Assembly (NCBI RefSeq): GCF_040529335.1
Contig: NZ_CP159535.1
Coordinates: forward strand, 62,001-126,000
Length of the DNA stretch: 64,000 nt
Direction of reading: 5' to 3'
DNA from: Streptomyces sp. HUAS MG91
GTDB lineage: Bacteria > Actinomycetota > Actinomycetes > Streptomycetales > Streptomycetaceae
Part shown: positions 11,461 through 23,400 of the stretch, piece by piece
Layout: the number at the start of each line of letters is the position of its first letter
How positions within the stretch are numbered: the stretch's first letter is position 1
The notes under the pieces: model-generated
The model's input: only the letters and a program-made list of their open reading frames with translations
The model's database searches: none
What the model was told of the DNA's origin: nothing
Position numbers and translations under genes: made by a program

Positions 11461-12648
11461 ATGTACGACGTGATTGTCGTAGGTGCCCGTTGCGCGGGTT
11501 CGCCGACGGCCATGCTCTTTGCGCGGCAGGGTTATCGTGTCCTGCTTCTGGAAAAGGCGAAATTCCCGCAGGACACGCTCTCCTCGCATTACATCCATAT
11601 GCAGGGAATGTCCTTGCTCAGCCGCTGGGGGCTCCTCGACAAGCTCCGCGACGCGGGGTGCAGGAAGATCACCCGGCAGAGCTACGAGGGCCCGGGCGTC
11701 CGCATCGAAGGCTTCTCCCTGCCGCTCGACGGAGTCACGTACACGTACGCGCCGCGGCGGTACGTGCTCGACCCGCTCCTCGCGGAGGGCGCCGTCGAGG
11801 CGGGCGTGGACTTCCGGCAGGGCTGCGCGGTCAAGGACCTGGTGTGGGAGGACGGCCGGGTCGCCGGCGTGCGCTACACGACGCCCGGCGGAGCCCTCGC
11901 CGTCGAGCGGGCCCGCCTGGTCGTCGGCGCGGACGGCATGCGCTCGCTGGTCGCCCGCAAGGCGGGAGCACCGAACGTCATCGAGCACCCGCGCGTCACC
12001 TGCACCTACTACAGCTACTGGGCCGACGTGCCCTCGGACTTCGAGCTGTACGAGCGCCCCGGCCGCTGGATCGGCGTCATCCCCACCAACGACGACCTCA
12101 CGCTGCTCATGACGTACTTCCCGCAGGAGGAGTACCAGGACGTCCGCAAGGGCGTGGAGCCGTTCTACCTCGACACCTTCCGCACCACCGCCCCCGAGCT
12201 CCACGAACGTATGCGCGCGGGCCGGCGCGTGGAGCAGCTCTACGGCACCGGCCACCAGGAGAACTTCTTCCGCAAGGCGTACGGGCCCGGCTGGGCGCTG
12301 ATCGGCGACGCCGTCACTCACAAGGACTCCATCACCGCCCGCGGCATCACCGAGGCCTTCGTCCAGGCACAGTCGCTGACCGAGTACATCGGCCAGGACC
12401 TGCACGAGGACGCCGCGCTCGACGCGGCGCTGGAGCGCTACGAGCTCAACCTGAGCGGCGAGGCCCTCAGCCAGTACCAGGGCGCCCTCAACGTGGCCGA
12501 GCTCAAGCCCGAGGGGCGCACCGACATGCTGCGCAAGCTGGTCGGCCACCAGGAGCACATCGACCGGTACTTCTCGACGCTGTCGGGCGCGTGCTCCCTC
12601 GACGACTTCTACAACGACGACCTGCTGACCCTGCTCGACCAGAGCTGA
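11461..12648 (+). CDS. FAD-dependent oxidoreductase / monooxygenase
   Basis: A 395-residue flavoprotein of the halogenase / geranylgeranyl-reductase-like superfamily. The N-terminal FAD site is VIVVGARCAGSPTAMLFAR (a variant of GxGxxG), followed by the NAD/FAD strand VLLLEK. A central RLVVGADGMRSLVARK and a C-terminal GPGWALIGDAVTHKD complete the fold. The halogenase WxWxIP motif is absent, so I call it an oxygenase. ATG 11461 follows AGAGGAGAG. Being placed after a free A protein and carrier, it is a candidate for hydroxylating a carrier-bound amino acid, for example the N-hydroxylation seen in azinothricin-type peptides (polyoxypeptin has a comparable hydroxylase, as I recall). The exact reaction is inference. 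Confidence 0.82.
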   Translation: MYDVIVVGARCAGSPTAMLFARQGYRVLLLEKAKFPQDTLSSHYIHMQGMSLLSRWGLLDKLRDAGCRKITRQSYEGPGVRIEGFSLPLDGVTYTYAPRRYVLDPLLAEGAVEAGVDFRQGCAVKDLVWEDGRVAGVRYTTPGGALAVERARLVVGADGMRSLVARKAGAPNVIEHPRVTCTYYSYWADVPSDFELYERPGRWIGVIPTNDDLTLLMTYFPQEEYQDVRKGVEPFYLDTFRTTAPELHERMRAGRRVEQLYGTGHQENFFRKAYGPGWALIGDAVTHKDSITARGITEAFVQAQSLTEYIGQDLHEDAALDAALERYELNLSGEALSQYQGALNVAELKPEGRTDMLRKLVGHQEHIDRYFSTLSGACSLDDFYNDDLLTLLDQS

Positions 12649-12685
12649 GTGACGACCGCTTCCCGGTTGCCGATTTGGAGACACA

Positions 12686-15600
12686 ATGATCCCGTTGTCG
12701 TTCGCGCAGCGTCGGCTGTGGTTCGTGGACCGGTTCGAAGGCCCCTCGCCGACCTACAACGGCGCCTTCGCCCTGCGGCTGACCGGTGAGCTGGACGTGC
12801 CGGCCCTGCGGGCCGCCCTGCGCGACCTCGTCGAGCGGCACGAGGCCCTCCGCACGGTGATCGTCGAGGGCGACGACGGTGTCCCGCACCAGCAGGTCCT
12901 CGCCTCCGGGCAGCGCCCGCTCGAACTGGGGCTCGTCGAGGCCGCGGGGGAGCGGGAGCGGGCCGCGGCGGTCGACGCGGTGGCCACCGAGACCTTCGAC
13001 CTGGCCGCGGACATACCGATCCGCGCCCGCCTGATACGCAGCGCGCCGCAGGAGCACACCCTGGTCGTCGTGGCCCACCACATCGCGGTGGACGGCGAGT
13101 CCTTCGGACCCCTGTTCCGCGACCTGACCACGGCGTACGCGGCCCGCCGCGAGGGTGCCGCCCCGGCCTGGGAGCCGCTGCCCGTCCAGTACGCGGACTA
13201 CACGCTGTGGCAGCTCGACGTGCTCGGCGACGAGGCCGACCCGGAAAGCGTCGCGGCCGGCCAACTCGCCTACTGGCGCGACATGCTGGCCGACCTGCCG
13301 CAGCCGATCCAGCTGCCGACGGACCGCCCCCGCCCGCGGGTGATGAGCCCCGACGGCGACCGCGTCCCGTTCCGCATCGAGCCCGCGCTGCTCGGCGCCG
13401 TGGAGAAGCTGGCCACGGAGGCCGACGCCACGGTGTCGATGGTGATGCACACGGCGCTCGCCGTGCTCCTGCACCACCTCGGCTGCGGCGACGACCTGCC
13501 GATCGGCGCCCCGATCACGGACCGCACCGACGAGGAACTGCGCGACCTCATCGGGTTCTTCGTCAACACGTGGGTGCTGCGCGCCGACCTGAGCGGCAAC
13601 CCGACCTTCCGCACCCTGCTCGACCAGGTGCGCGAGCGGTCCCTGGCCGCGTACGACAACCAGGACATGCCGTTCGAGCGGCTCGTGGAACTGCTCAACC
13701 CGGACCGTTCCACCGCGTACAACCCGTTCTTCCAGGTGATGCTCTCCTGGCAGCCGCCCGTGCCGGACCTGGAGATACCGGGCCTCGCCGTGCGCACCGA
13801 ACGCCTGGAGACGGCCACCGCCAAGTTCGACCTCTTCTTCGATCTGCTGCCGGACGCCTCCGGCGGGGCCCGGTGCCGGCTGGAGTACTCCACCGGACTG
13901 TTCGACCGCGACACGGCCGAGGGCCTCGCGCGGCGGTTCGTCCGCGTCCTGGAGCAGTTCGTGGCCGACGCCGGGCGCACGATCGGCACCGTCGACGTCC
14001 TCGACGACGCCGAGCGCGAGCGCCTGATCGCCCCGCTCGACCCCGCCGCACTGGCCTCCGCCACGACCGTGCCCGACCTCTTCGAGCGGCAGGTGGCGGC
14101 GACGCCCGACGCCCCGGCCCTCGTCTGCGACGGCCGGACCCTGACCTACCGCGAGCTCGACGACCGCGCCAACGCGGTCGCCTGGGAGCTCGTCCGCCAC
14201 GGCGCCGGCCCCGAGGACCTGGTGCTGCTCGCGCTGGCCCGCACCGAGGACCTGGTGGCCGCGCTGCTCGGCATCCTCAAGTCCGGTGCCGGATACGTGC
14301 CGTTGGACCCGCAGTACCTCGCCGGACGCGCCGAGAGCGTGCTGGCGCAGGCCGCCCCGCGCTTCGCGGTCACCGACACCGCGACCTGGCGGGAGGTGCC
14401 GGCCGACGGCGTCACCGCCCTGAACATGGACGAGCGGACGCAGTGGCCGACGGCCCAGGGCGCCCCCGACGACACGAGCCGGACCAGGCCGCTGGACCCG
14501 GACCACGTGGCGTACGTGATGTTCACCTCCGGCTCCACGGGCAGGCCGAAGGGCGCCACCCTCACCCACCGCGGCGTGGTCGCCGGCGTGCGGGAGCTGG
14601 TGCGGGTGCTCGACGCGCCGGCCGGCTGGCGGATGCTCGCCGGCACCTCCGTCAACTTCGACGTCTCCGTATTCGAACTGCTCACCACCCTGTCCACCGG
14701 CGGCACCGCCGAACTGGTCGAGAACGCCCTGGACCTCGCGACACGCGACAGCTGGGACGGCCACGTCATCAGCGGCGTCCCCACGGTCCTCGCCGAACTC
14801 GTGCCCCACCTGCACAAGGCGCCGAACGTCCGCTCGGTCGTCTTCGCGGGCGACGTCCTGCCCGGACGCCTGGTGCGCCAGGTGCGCGAGGCCCTGCCCG
14901 CCGTGCAGATCGTCAACTCCTACGGCCAGAGCGAGAGTTTCTACGCCACCACGTTCTCCCTCGCCGCGTCCGACGACTGGGCCGACGGCGACGTCGCCCC
15001 CATCGGCACACCGCTGGGCGGCATGCGCGCCTACGTCCTCGGCCCCGGCCTCGCCCCCGCGCCGCAGGGCGTGATCGGCGAGCTGTACGTGGTCGGCACC
15101 TGCCTGGGCCGCGGCTACCACGGCCGCCCCGCCCTGACCGCGGAACGCTACGTCGCCAACCCCTACGGCCCCGCCGGTGAGCGGATGTACCGCACCGGTG
15201 ACCTCGCGCGCTGGAACGCGCAGGGGCAGCTGGAGTGCGTCGGCCGCGGCGACGGACAGGTCAAGGTGCGCGGCTTCCGGATCGAGACCGCCGAGGTCGA
15301 GTCCGCGATCACCGCCCACCCCGGCATCAGCGAGGCCGTCGTCATCAGCCGCGAGGTGCCCGCCGGCGGCAAGCGGCTCGTCGCCTACGTGGTGCACACC
15401 GGCGAGGGCGGCGTCGGCGACGACGGCGCGGGCGGCATCGGCGACGTCGACGTGCTCGCCGGGGCGTCCGCCGCCGAGCTGCGCACCTTCGTCGCGGCAC
15501 GACTGCCCGACTACATGGTCCCCTCCGCGTTCGTCGCGCTGGGCCGTCTGCCGCTCGGCCCGACCGGCAAGCTCGACCGCGCGGCCCTGCCCGAACCTGA

Positions 15601-18600
15601 GTTCCTGGGCGAGACCTACCGGGAGCCGCGCACCGAGGCCGAGCAGATCATCACCGCCGCCTACGCGGACGTGCTCGGCGTCGACCGGATCGGCATCGAC
15701 GACGACTTCTTCGCGGTCGGCGGCGACAGCCTGCGCTCCATCCAGGTGGTGGCCCGCGCCCGCGCCCGCGGCCTGGAACTGTCCACCCGCGAGATCTTCG
15801 AGTGCCGCACGGCCGCCCGCCTCGCCGAGGTGGCCGCCGCCCGCCAGGGCCTGGCACCGGTCCTCGACGAGCTGGAGGGCGGCGGCGTCGGCCCGATGCC
15901 GTTGCAGCCCGTGGCCCGGGAGGTGTTCGGACACGGCGGCGGGACGAACCGTTTCGCCATGTCGATGGTGCTCGAACTGCCCGAGACCGTGGACGCGGAC
16001 GGACTCGCCGCGACGCTCGACGCCGTCCTGGACCGCCACGACCTGCTCCGCTCCCGTCTGGTCCCCGGCGACGAGCCCACCCTCGTGGCGGGCGAGGCCG
16101 GCACCGTGCGCGCGGCCGGCCTGATCCGCCGCGTCGACTGCGCCGGCCCCTTGCAGGCGCCGTCCGCGCTCGCCGACGCGAAGGCGGAGCTGTACGACGC
16201 GGTCGGCCGGCTCGATCCGGAGGCCGGGCGGATGGCGGACTTCGTCTGGTTCGCCCCGCAGTCGGGTCCCGGCCGGCTCCTCGTGGTGCTGCACCACCTG
16301 GTGGTCGACGGCGTCTCCTGGCGCATCCTGATGTCCGACCTCGCCGAGGCCTGGCAGCACGTCCGCGCCGGCCGGGCCCCCGAGCTGCCGCCCGTCGGCA
16401 CCTCGGCCCGCCGCTGGGCGGCCGCCCTTCAGGACGAGGCCCTGAGCGAGGAGCGGGAGGCCGAGCTCGACCACTGGCGCGATCTCCTCGAAGACGTCAA
16501 CCCGCCGCTGGGCGCCCGCGCGTTCGACCCGTCCGTCGACCTGTGGTCCACCGTCGAGACCGTGCGGGTGCAGCTGCCCGCCGACATCACCGAGGCCGTG
16601 CTGACCGAGTTGCCCGCGGCGTTCCGCGCCACCGGCACCGACGTGCTGCTCGCCGCGCTCGCCCTGGCGGTCAACCGCTGGCGCGGCACCGACGAGTCCA
16701 CCCTGGTCCGCCTCGAAGGGCACGGCCGCGAGGAAGAAGTCGTCCCCGGCGCCGACCTGTCGCGCACCGTCGGATGGTTCACCACCATGTACCCGGCCCG
16801 CGTCGACGTGCGGGGCGTGGACCCGGCCGACGTCCTCGCCGGAGGACCCGCCGCCGCCCAGGCGATCAAGCGGGTCAAGGAGCAGTTGCGCGCGGTCCCC
16901 GGCAGGGGCATCGGCTACGGGCTGCTGCGCCACCTCAACCCGGAGGCCGCCGAACAGCTCGCCGACCTCGCCGTACCGCAGATCGGCTTCAACTACCTCG
17001 GCCGGATCTCCGACAGCGACGTGCCCGAGCACCTGCGCACCGACGGCTGGGGCCCCTCCGCGTGGTCCGCCGAGCTGATCGCCGAGCCCGACCCGGACCT
17101 GCCCGCGCTCTCCGCCCTCGAGGTCAACTCGGTCGCCACCGACACCCCCGACGGCACCCGGCTGCAGGCCGCCTTCATGTTCCCCACCGGGGTGCTCTCC
17201 CGCGAACAGGCCACACAGCTGGCCGAGTCGTGGGTCGAGATCCTGAACGGCATGGCCGCGCACGCCGCGAGCGGGAAAGCCGGCGGTCTGACCCCGTCGG
17301 ACGCTCCGCTGGTCACGGTGGGCCAGGACGACATCGAGACCTGGGAGGAGCGCTACGGCCGCCTCGCCGAGGTGTGGCCGCAGGCCCCGGGCCAGTCCGG
17401 CATCCAGTTCCAGGCGGCTCTCGCCGACGGCAACTTCGACGTCTACCACATGCAGTTCGTCCTGCACCTGTCCGGCACCGTGGACCCGGCACGCATGCGG
17501 GCGGCCGGACAGGCCCTGCTCGAGCGGTATCCGAACCTGCGCTCCGCGTTCCTCACCACGGCCGAGGGCGAACCGGTGCAGGTCGTGGCCGAGCACGTCA
17601 CGCTGCCGTGGCGCCATCTCGACCTGACGGGGCAGACCGGGGCCGAGCAGGACGCCGCGCTCGACGCGGCCCTCGCCGCCGACCGTGGCGACCAGCTCGA
17701 CCCCGCCCGGCCGCCGCTGCTGCGGCTGGCCCTGCTCACCTGCGGACCACGGCAGTCCAAGCTCATCATCACGGCGCACCACACCCTCTTCGACGGCTGG
17801 TCGTCACCGCTGGTGATCACGGACCTGATCCGGCTGTACGGCGACGCCGCCGCGCTCGGCCCCGTCCGCTCCTACGGCGACTACCTGACCTGGCTGTCCC
17901 GCCAGGACCGGGACGCGTCGGCGGCCCGCTGGAAGGACGAGCTCGACGGCTTCGACCAGCCGACTCTCGTGGCCGCGGACCTGGTCGCCGAGGGCGACGC
18001 GGCATCGCTCGGCCGCGTCGAGGTGCCGTTCAGCATCGACCAGGGCCGTGAACTGGCGCGGCGCGCCGCCGAACTGGGCGTCACGCTCAACACGCTGCTC
18101 CAGGGCGCCTGGGCGGTCGTGCTCGCCAAGCTGACCGGACAGCAGGACGTCGTGTTCGGCGCCGCGGTCAACGGCCGCCCCGCCGATCTGACGGGGTCCG
18201 ACGAGATGGTCGGCCTGTTCATCAACACCCTGCCGACGAGGGTCCTGTGCCGACCGGAGCACACGCTCGCCGAGGTCATCACGAACCTCCAGAACCGGCA
18301 GATCAGCCTGCTCGACCACCACTACTACGGCCTGGCCGACATCCAGCGCGGCACCGGTCTGCCGTCCCTGTTCGACACGATCGTGGTCTTCGAGAACTAC
18401 CCCATCGACCGCGAGGGGATCATCGAGGCGAACGACTCGGCGGGCCTCACCATCGACGCCATCCGCCCCTTCGCCGGCTCCCACTACCCCCTCACCCTCA
18501 ACTCCTCCGACCCGTACCTGCGGCTCTCCCTCGACTACCAGCGCAACATCTACGAGCGCGACGCGGCCGAGACCGTCGCCGCCCGCCTCGTCCGCGTGCT

Positions 18601-20461
18601 GGAACAGGTCCTGGAGGACCCGACGGTGCCGGTGGGCGCGGTGGACGTGCTCGGGGACGACGAACGCGACTGGCTCGTCAACCGCATCAACGCCACGGGG
18701 CGTGAGGTGGCGGTGGGGACGTTGCCGGGGGCGTTCGAGGCGCAGGTGGAGCGGTCGCCGGATGCGGTGGCGTTGGTGGGTGAGTCGGAGTCGTTGTCGT
18801 ATGCGGAGTTCAATGCGCGGGCGAACCGGCTGGCGCATTGGCTGATCGAGCGGGGTGCGGGTCCGGAGCGTCTGGTGGCGGTGCGGATTGCGCGGTCGGT
18901 GGATCTGCTGGTGGCGATCTATGCGGTGGTGAAGTCGGGTGCGGCGTATGTGCCGGTGGACCCGGAGTTGCCGGCGGACCGGGTGCGTCATGTGCTGGAC
19001 GTGGCTCAGCCGTTGCTGGTGCTGGATGAGGTGTTGCCGGATGTGGCTTCGTATCCGGAGTCGAATCCGGTGCGGGAGCTGTCTCCGGATCATGCGGCGT
19101 ATGTGATCTTCACGTCGGGTTCGACGGGTGGTCCGAAGGGTGTGCAGGTGGCACATCGGTCGATCATGAACCGGTTGGCGTGGGGGCTGGGTTATTTCGG
19201 GGTGGGCCCGGCGGATCGGGTGCTGCTGTCGACGACGGCGAGTTTCGATGTGTCGGTGCCGGAGTTGTTCGCGGCGTTGCAGGTGGGTGCGGCGGTGGTG
19301 ATCGCGCGTCCGGACGGGCGGCGTGATCCGGCGTATCTGGCGGAGTTGATCCGGCGTGAGGGGGTGACGGGGGCGGACTTCGTGCCGTCGTTGCTGGAGG
19401 TGTTCGTCGCGGAGCCGGGTGCGAGTCGGTGCACGAGTCTGCGGTGGATCGAGGTGGCGGGTGAGGCGTTCCCGCCGGCTTTGGCGAACAGGGTCGCCGA
19501 GGTGCTCCCGCAGTGTGGTGTGTTCAACCTGTATGGGCCGACGGAGGCGTCGGTGGAGGTGACCGCGTACCGGCATGTGCCGGGGGCGGATCGGGTGCCG
19601 ATCGGGGCGCCGGTGTGGAACACGCAGGTGTATGTGCTGGACGCGGCGCTGAAGCCGGTGGCGCCGGGGGTCGCGGGTGAGTTGTATCTGGCGGGCGCGG
19701 GGCTGGCGCGGGGCTATCTGGGTCAGACCGCTTTGACGGCGGGGCGGTTCGTGGCCTGCCCGTTCGGTGCTCCGGGGACGCGGATGTATCGCACCGGGGA
19801 CCTGGTGCGCTGGTCGCAGGACGGTCAGGTCGAGTACATCGGGCGGACCGACTTCCAGGTCAAGGTCCGCGGCTTCCGCATCGAACTCGCCGAGATCGAA
19901 CAAGCCCTCACCGACCACCCCGACGTCGACAGCGCCGTCGTCGTCGTACGCGAGGACCGGGCCGACGACCAGCGCATCGTCGCCTACGTCGTACCGGCCG
20001 GCACCGCGACACCGTCCGCACTGGACCTCACCGCCCTGACGGACCACGTCCGCGGGCACCTGCCCGACTACATGGTCCCCACCGCGATCGTGCCGCTCAC
20101 CGAGTTCCCCACGACGACCAGCGGAAAGCTCGACCGCAAGGCGTTGCCCGCACCGGACCACACCGAGACGGAGACCGGACGCGGACCGCGCAACCCCACC
20201 GAGGAAGTCCTCTGCCGGCTCTTCGCCGACCTGCTCGGCCTGGCGGAGATCGGCATCGACGCCGACTTCTTCGACCGCGGCGGGCACTCGCTGCTCGCCA
20301 CCCGGCTGACCGGCCGCATACGCAATGAGCTCCACGTCGACGTGAAAGTCACGACGGTCTTCCGTCATCCGACCGTCGCCCAGCTGGCGGTGCAGATCGA
20401 GGAACTGGCTACGTCGAACCGCCCCCGGCTGCGTCCCCAGCTGGGCCAGATGACCGTTTAG
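12686..20461 (+). CDS. Two-module NRPS, C-A-T-E-C-A-T (predicted D-piperazate then residue X)
   Basis: A 2591-residue NRPS. Order: C (HHIAVDG near 130), A ([11 protein letters not shown] near 612), T (GGDSLRS near 1011), E (HHLVVDG near 1202), C following E (HHTLFDG near 1696), A ([11 protein letters not shown] near 2140), T (GGHSLLA near 2531). All catalytic HHxxxDG motifs are present. The first A pocket reads D-V-F-S-V-A-S-Y-A-K by my alignment, the pattern I associate with piperazic acid; the following E makes it D. The second A pocket reads D-V-P-D-E-A-L-V-E-K, which I do not recognise. That A domain (18689-19922) is almost identical to the first A domain of the next gene and has different codon use. 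The ATG has GGAG nearby. TAG is followed 11 bp later by the next NRPS, so they are cotranscribed. Confidence 0.95.
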   Translation: MIPLSFAQRRLWFVDRFEGPSPTYNGAFALRLTGELDVPALRAALRDLVERHEALRTVIVEGDDGVPHQQVLASGQRPLELGLVEAAGERERAAAVDAVATETFDLAADIPIRARLIRSAPQEHTLVVVAHHIAVDGESFGPLFRDLTTAYAARREGAAPAWEPLPVQYADYTLWQLDVLGDEADPESVAAGQLAYWRDMLADLPQPIQLPTDRPRPRVMSPDGDRVPFRIEPALLGAVEKLATEADATVSMVMHTALAVLLHHLGCGDDLPIGAPITDRTDEELRDLIGFFVNTWVLRADLSGNPTFRTLLDQVRERSLAAYDNQDMPFERLVELLNPDRSTAYNPFFQVMLSWQPPVPDLEIPGLAVRTERLETATAKFDLFFDLLPDASGGARCRLEYSTGLFDRDTAEGLARRFVRVLEQFVADAGRTIGTVDVLDDAERERLIAPLDPAALASATTVPDLFERQVAATPDAPALVCDGRTLTYRELDDRANAVAWELVRHGAGPEDLVLLALARTEDLVAALLGILKSGAGYVPLDPQYLAGRAESVLAQAAPRFAVTDTATWREVPADGVTALNMDERTQWPTAQGAPDDTSRTRPLDPDHVAYVMFTSGSTGRPKGATLTHRGVVAGVRELVRVLDAPAGWRMLAGTSVNFDVSVFELLTTLSTGGTAELVENALDLATRDSWDGHVISGVPTVLAELVPHLHKAPNVRSVVFAGDVLPGRLVRQVREALPAVQIVNSYGQSESFYATTFSLAASDDWADGDVAPIGTPLGGMRAYVLGPGLAPAPQGVIGELYVVGTCLGRGYHGRPALTAERYVANPYGPAGERMYRTGDLARWNAQGQLECVGRGDGQVKVRGFRIETAEVESAITAHPGISEAVVISREVPAGGKRLVAYVVHTGEGGVGDDGAGGIGDVDVLAGASAAELRTFVAARLPDYMVPSAFVALGRLPLGPTGKLDRAALPEPEFLGETYREPRTEAEQIITAAYADVLGVDRIGIDDDFFAVGGDSLRSIQVVARARARGLELSTREIFECRTAARLAEVAAARQGLAPVLDELEGGGVGPMPLQPVAREVFGHGGGTNRFAMSMVLELPETVDADGLAATLDAVLDRHDLLRSRLVPGDEPTLVAGEAGTVRAAGLIRRVDCAGPLQAPSALADAKAELYDAVGRLDPEAGRMADFVWFAPQSGPGRLLVVLHHLVVDGVSWRILMSDLAEAWQHVRAGRAPELPPVGTSARRWAAALQDEALSEEREAELDHWRDLLEDVNPPLGARAFDPSVDLWSTVETVRVQLPADITEAVLTELPAAFRATGTDVLLAALALAVNRWRGTDESTLVRLEGHGREEEVVPGADLSRTVGWFTTMYPARVDVRGVDPADVLAGGPAAAQAIKRVKEQLRAVPGRGIGYGLLRHLNPEAAEQLADLAVPQIGFNYLGRISDSDVPEHLRTDGWGPSAWSAELIAEPDPDLPALSALEVNSVATDTPDGTRLQAAFMFPTGVLSREQATQLAESWVEILNGMAAHAASGKAGGLTPSDAPLVTVGQDDIETWEERYGRLAEVWPQAPGQSGIQFQAALADGNFDVYHMQFVLHLSGTVDPARMRAAGQALLERYPNLRSAFLTTAEGEPVQVVAEHVTLPWRHLDLTGQTGAEQDAALDAALAADRGDQLDPARPPLLRLALLTCGPRQSKLIITAHHTLFDGWSSPLVITDLIRLYGDAAALGPVRSYGDYLTWLSRQDRDASAARWKDELDGFDQPTLVAADLVAEGDAASLGRVEVPFSIDQGRELARRAAELGVTLNTLLQGAWAVVLAKLTGQQDVVFGAAVNGRPADLTGSDEMVGLFINTLPTRVLCRPEHTLAEVITNLQNRQISLLDHHYYGLADIQRGTGLPSLFDTIVVFENYPIDREGIIEANDSAGLTIDAIRPFAGSHYPLTLNSSDPYLRLSLDYQRNIYERDAAETVAARLVRVLEQVLEDPTVPVGAVDVLGDDERDWLVNRINATGREVAVGTLPGAFEAQVERSPDAVALVGESESLSYAEFNARANRLAHWLIERGAGPERLVAVRIARSVDLLVAIYAVVKSGAAYVPVDPELPADRVRHVLDVAQPLLVLDEVLPDVASYPESNPVRELSPDHAAYVIFTSGSTGGPKGVQVAHRSIMNRLAWGLGYFGVGPADRVLLSTTASFDVSVPELFAALQVGAAVVIARPDGRRDPAYLAELIRREGVTGADFVPSLLEVFVAEPGASRCTSLRWIEVAGEAFPPALANRVAEVLPQCGVFNLYGPTEASVEVTAYRHVPGADRVPIGAPVWNTQVYVLDAALKPVAPGVAGELYLAGAGLARGYLGQTALTAGRFVACPFGAPGTRMYRTGDLVRWSQDGQVEYIGRTDFQVKVRGFRIELAEIEQALTDHPDVDSAVVVVREDRADDQRIVAYVVPAGTATPSALDLTALTDHVRGHLPDYMVPTAIVPLTEFPTTTSGKLDRKALPAPDHTETETGRGPRNPTEEVLCRLFADLLGLAEIGIDADFFDRGGHSLLATRLTGRIRNELHVDVKVTTVFRHPTVAQLAVQIEELATSNRPRLRPQLGQMTV
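18689..19922 (+). repeat. Duplicated adenylation-domain segment, copy 1
   Basis: About 1.23 kb within the second A domain of the first NRPS. It matches 21823-23056 at a constant offset of 3134 bp, with only about 20 base differences by eye, over half of them in one short patch near 19070-19090. Codons inside it favour G and T endings (GTG, TTG, GAT, TAT, CGT), unlike the C-ending codons on both sides. Codon use returns to normal near 19830. Confidence 0.92.
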
Positions 20462-20472
20462 GAGAAGCGTCG

Positions 20473-23400
20473 ATGATCCCCTTGTCCTTCGCCCAGCGGC
20501 GGATGTGGTTCCTGCACCGCCTGGAAGGGCCGTCCGCGACCTACAACATCCCGTTCGTGCTCCGCCTGGACGGGGCCCTCGACATCGCGGCCCTGGCCGC
20601 GGCGGTCACGGACGTCGCCGAACGGCACGACAGCCTGCGCACCCTGGTCGTCGAGAACGCCGACGGCACACCGGAGCAGCGGGTCCTGCCCCCCGAGGAG
20701 GCGGCCCTGCCGTTCCGCGTGGTCGACGTGAACGCCGACGACGTGGACGCCGCACTGCACGAGGAACTGGTCCTGGGCTTCGACCTGGAGACCGAACTCC
20801 CGCTGCGCACCACCGTGTTCCGGCTCTCCCCGCACGAGCACGTCCTGGCGTTCGTGTTCCACCACATCGCGGCCGACGGCTCCTCGATGGCCCCGTTCCT
20901 GAAGGACCTGGTCACCGCCTACACGGCCCGCCACGGCAGAACCGCGCCGCAGTGGGTGCCGCTGCCGGTCCAGTACAAGGACTACACCCTGTGGCAGCGG
21001 CAGCTGCTGGGCGAGGACGGGGACCGCGAGAGCGTCGCCGCACCCCAGATCGCCTACTGGCGCAAGGAACTGGACGAGGTGCCGCAGCCGACGCAGCTCC
21101 CGCTGGACCGGCCGAGACCCACGATCGTGGGACACCGCGGCGGCCACGTCGCGTTCCTGCTCGACTCCGACCTGGTCTCCCGGCTCGGCAAGGTGGCCGC
21201 CGACCGCGGCGCCACCGCCCCGATGGTGGCCCAGGCCGCTCTCGCCGTCCTGCTGAACAAGCTCGGCGCCGGTGAGGACGTCACGATCGGCAGCCCGATC
21301 GCCGGGCGCACCGACGAGGCGCTGAACGACCTGGTCGGCTTCTTCGTCAACACCTGGGTGCTGCGCGCCGACCTGTCGAAGAATCCGACCTTCGGCGACA
21401 TGGTGGAACAGGTACGGGACAAGGCCCTGGCCGCGTACGACAACCAGGACGTCCCCTTCGAGCGGCTCGTGGAACTGCTCAACCTGGAGCGCTCGACCTC
21501 GTACCCGCCGCTGTTCCAGACGATGCTGGCCTGGCAGTTCGTGTGGCCTGACATCGAGATGCCGGGCCTGGAGGTCACCCCCGTCCCGGCCGGTACGGAC
21601 ACCGCGAAGTTCGACCTCTTCTTCAACATCGTCCCCGACGCCTCGGGCCGTGCCCACGGGCGCCTCGAGTACGCGGCGGACCTGTTCGACCACTCCACGG
21701 CGGTCGCCGTGGTCGACCGTCTCGTCCGCATCCTGGAGCAGGTGGCCGCCGACCCCGGCGTGCGCCTCGGGAACGTCGACGTACTGGACCAGGCCGAGCG
21801 GAAGCTGCTCCTCACCGACTGGAACGCCACGGGGCGTGAGGTGGCGGTGGGGACGTTGCCGGGGGCGTTCGAGGCGCAGGTGGAGCGGTCGCCGGATGCG
21901 GTGGCGTTGGTGGGTGAGTCGGAGTCGTTGTCGTATGCGGAGTTCAATGCGCGGGCGAACCGGCTGGCGCATTGGCTGATCGAGCGGGGTGCGGGTCCGG
22001 AGCGTCTGGTGGCGGTGCGGATTGCGCGGTCGGTGGATCTGCTGGTGGCGATCTATGCGGTGGTGAAGTCGGGTGCGGCGTATGTGCCGGTGGACCCGGA
22101 GTTGCCGGCGGACCGGGTGCGTCATGTGCTGGACGTGGCTCAGCCGTTGCTGGTGCTGGATGAGGTGTTGCCGGATGTGGCTTCGTATCCGGAGTCGAAT
22201 CCGGTGGTCGGTCTTGAGCCGGACCATGCGGCGTATGTGATCTTCACGTCGGGTTCGACGGGTGGTCCGAAGGGTGTGCAGGTGGCGCACCGGTCGATCA
22301 TGAACCGGTTGGCGTGGGGGCTGGGTTATTTCGGGGTGGGCCCGGCGGATCGGGTGCTGCTGTCGACGACGGCGAGTTTCGATGTGTCGGTGCCGGAGTT
22401 GTTCGCGGCGTTGCAGGTGGGTGCGGCGGTGGTGATCGCGCGTCCGGACGGGCGGCGTGATCCGGCGTATCTGGCGGAGTTGATCCGGCGTGAGGGGGTG
22501 ACGGGGGCGGACTTCGTGCCGTCGTTGCTGGAGGTGTTCGTCGCGGAGCCGGGTGCGAGTCGGTGCACGAGTCTGCGGTGGATCGAGGTGGCGGGTGAGG
22601 CGTTCCCGCCGGCTTTGGCGAACAGGGTCGCCGAGGTGCTCCCGCAGTGTGGTGTGTTCAACCTGTATGGGCCGACGGAGGCGTCGGTGGAGGTGACCGC
22701 GTACCGGCATGTGCCGGGGGCGGATCGGGTGCCGATCGGGGCGCCGGTGTGGAACACGCAGGTGTATGTGCTGGACGCGGCGCTGAAGCCGGTGGCGCCG
22801 GGTGTCGCGGGTGAGTTGTATCTGGCGGGCGCGGGGCTGGCGCGGGGCTATCTGGGTCAGACCGGTCTGACGGCGGGGCGGTTCGTGGCCTGCCCGTTCG
22901 GTGCTCCGGGGACGCGGATGTATCGCACCGGGGACCTGGTGCGCTGGTCGCAGGACGGTCAGGTCGAGTACATCGGGCGGACCGACTTCCAGGTCAAGGT
23001 CCGCGGCTTCCGCATCGAACTCGCCGAGATCGAGCAGGCCCTCACCGACCACCCCGGCGTGGCCCAGGCCACCGTGGTGGTCCGCGAGGACCGCGAGGGC
23101 GGCAAGCGCCTCGTCGGCTACGTCGTGCCCGACCCCGGCGCCGCGGTCGAGGACGCCGACGACCAGCAGGACGACTGGCGCGAGCTCTACGACGACAGCT
23201 ACCGGGCCTCCGAGGACGAGGCGTGGGGCGAGGACTTCCAGATGTGGACGTCGTCGTACGACGGCGAGCCCATCCCCGTCGGGCAGATGCGGCAGTGGCG
23301 GGACGCGGCCGTCGCCCAGGTGCTGCGGTACGCGCCCCGGCGCGTCCTGGACATCGGCGTCGGCTCCGGCCTGCTCCTCGCCAAAATCGTCGGCGAGGTC

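Noticed and set aside
11461..12648. Flavin-dependent halogenase
   Set aside because: The fold is related, but the WxWxIP motif and halogenase lysine region are not seen, so an oxygenase call is safer.
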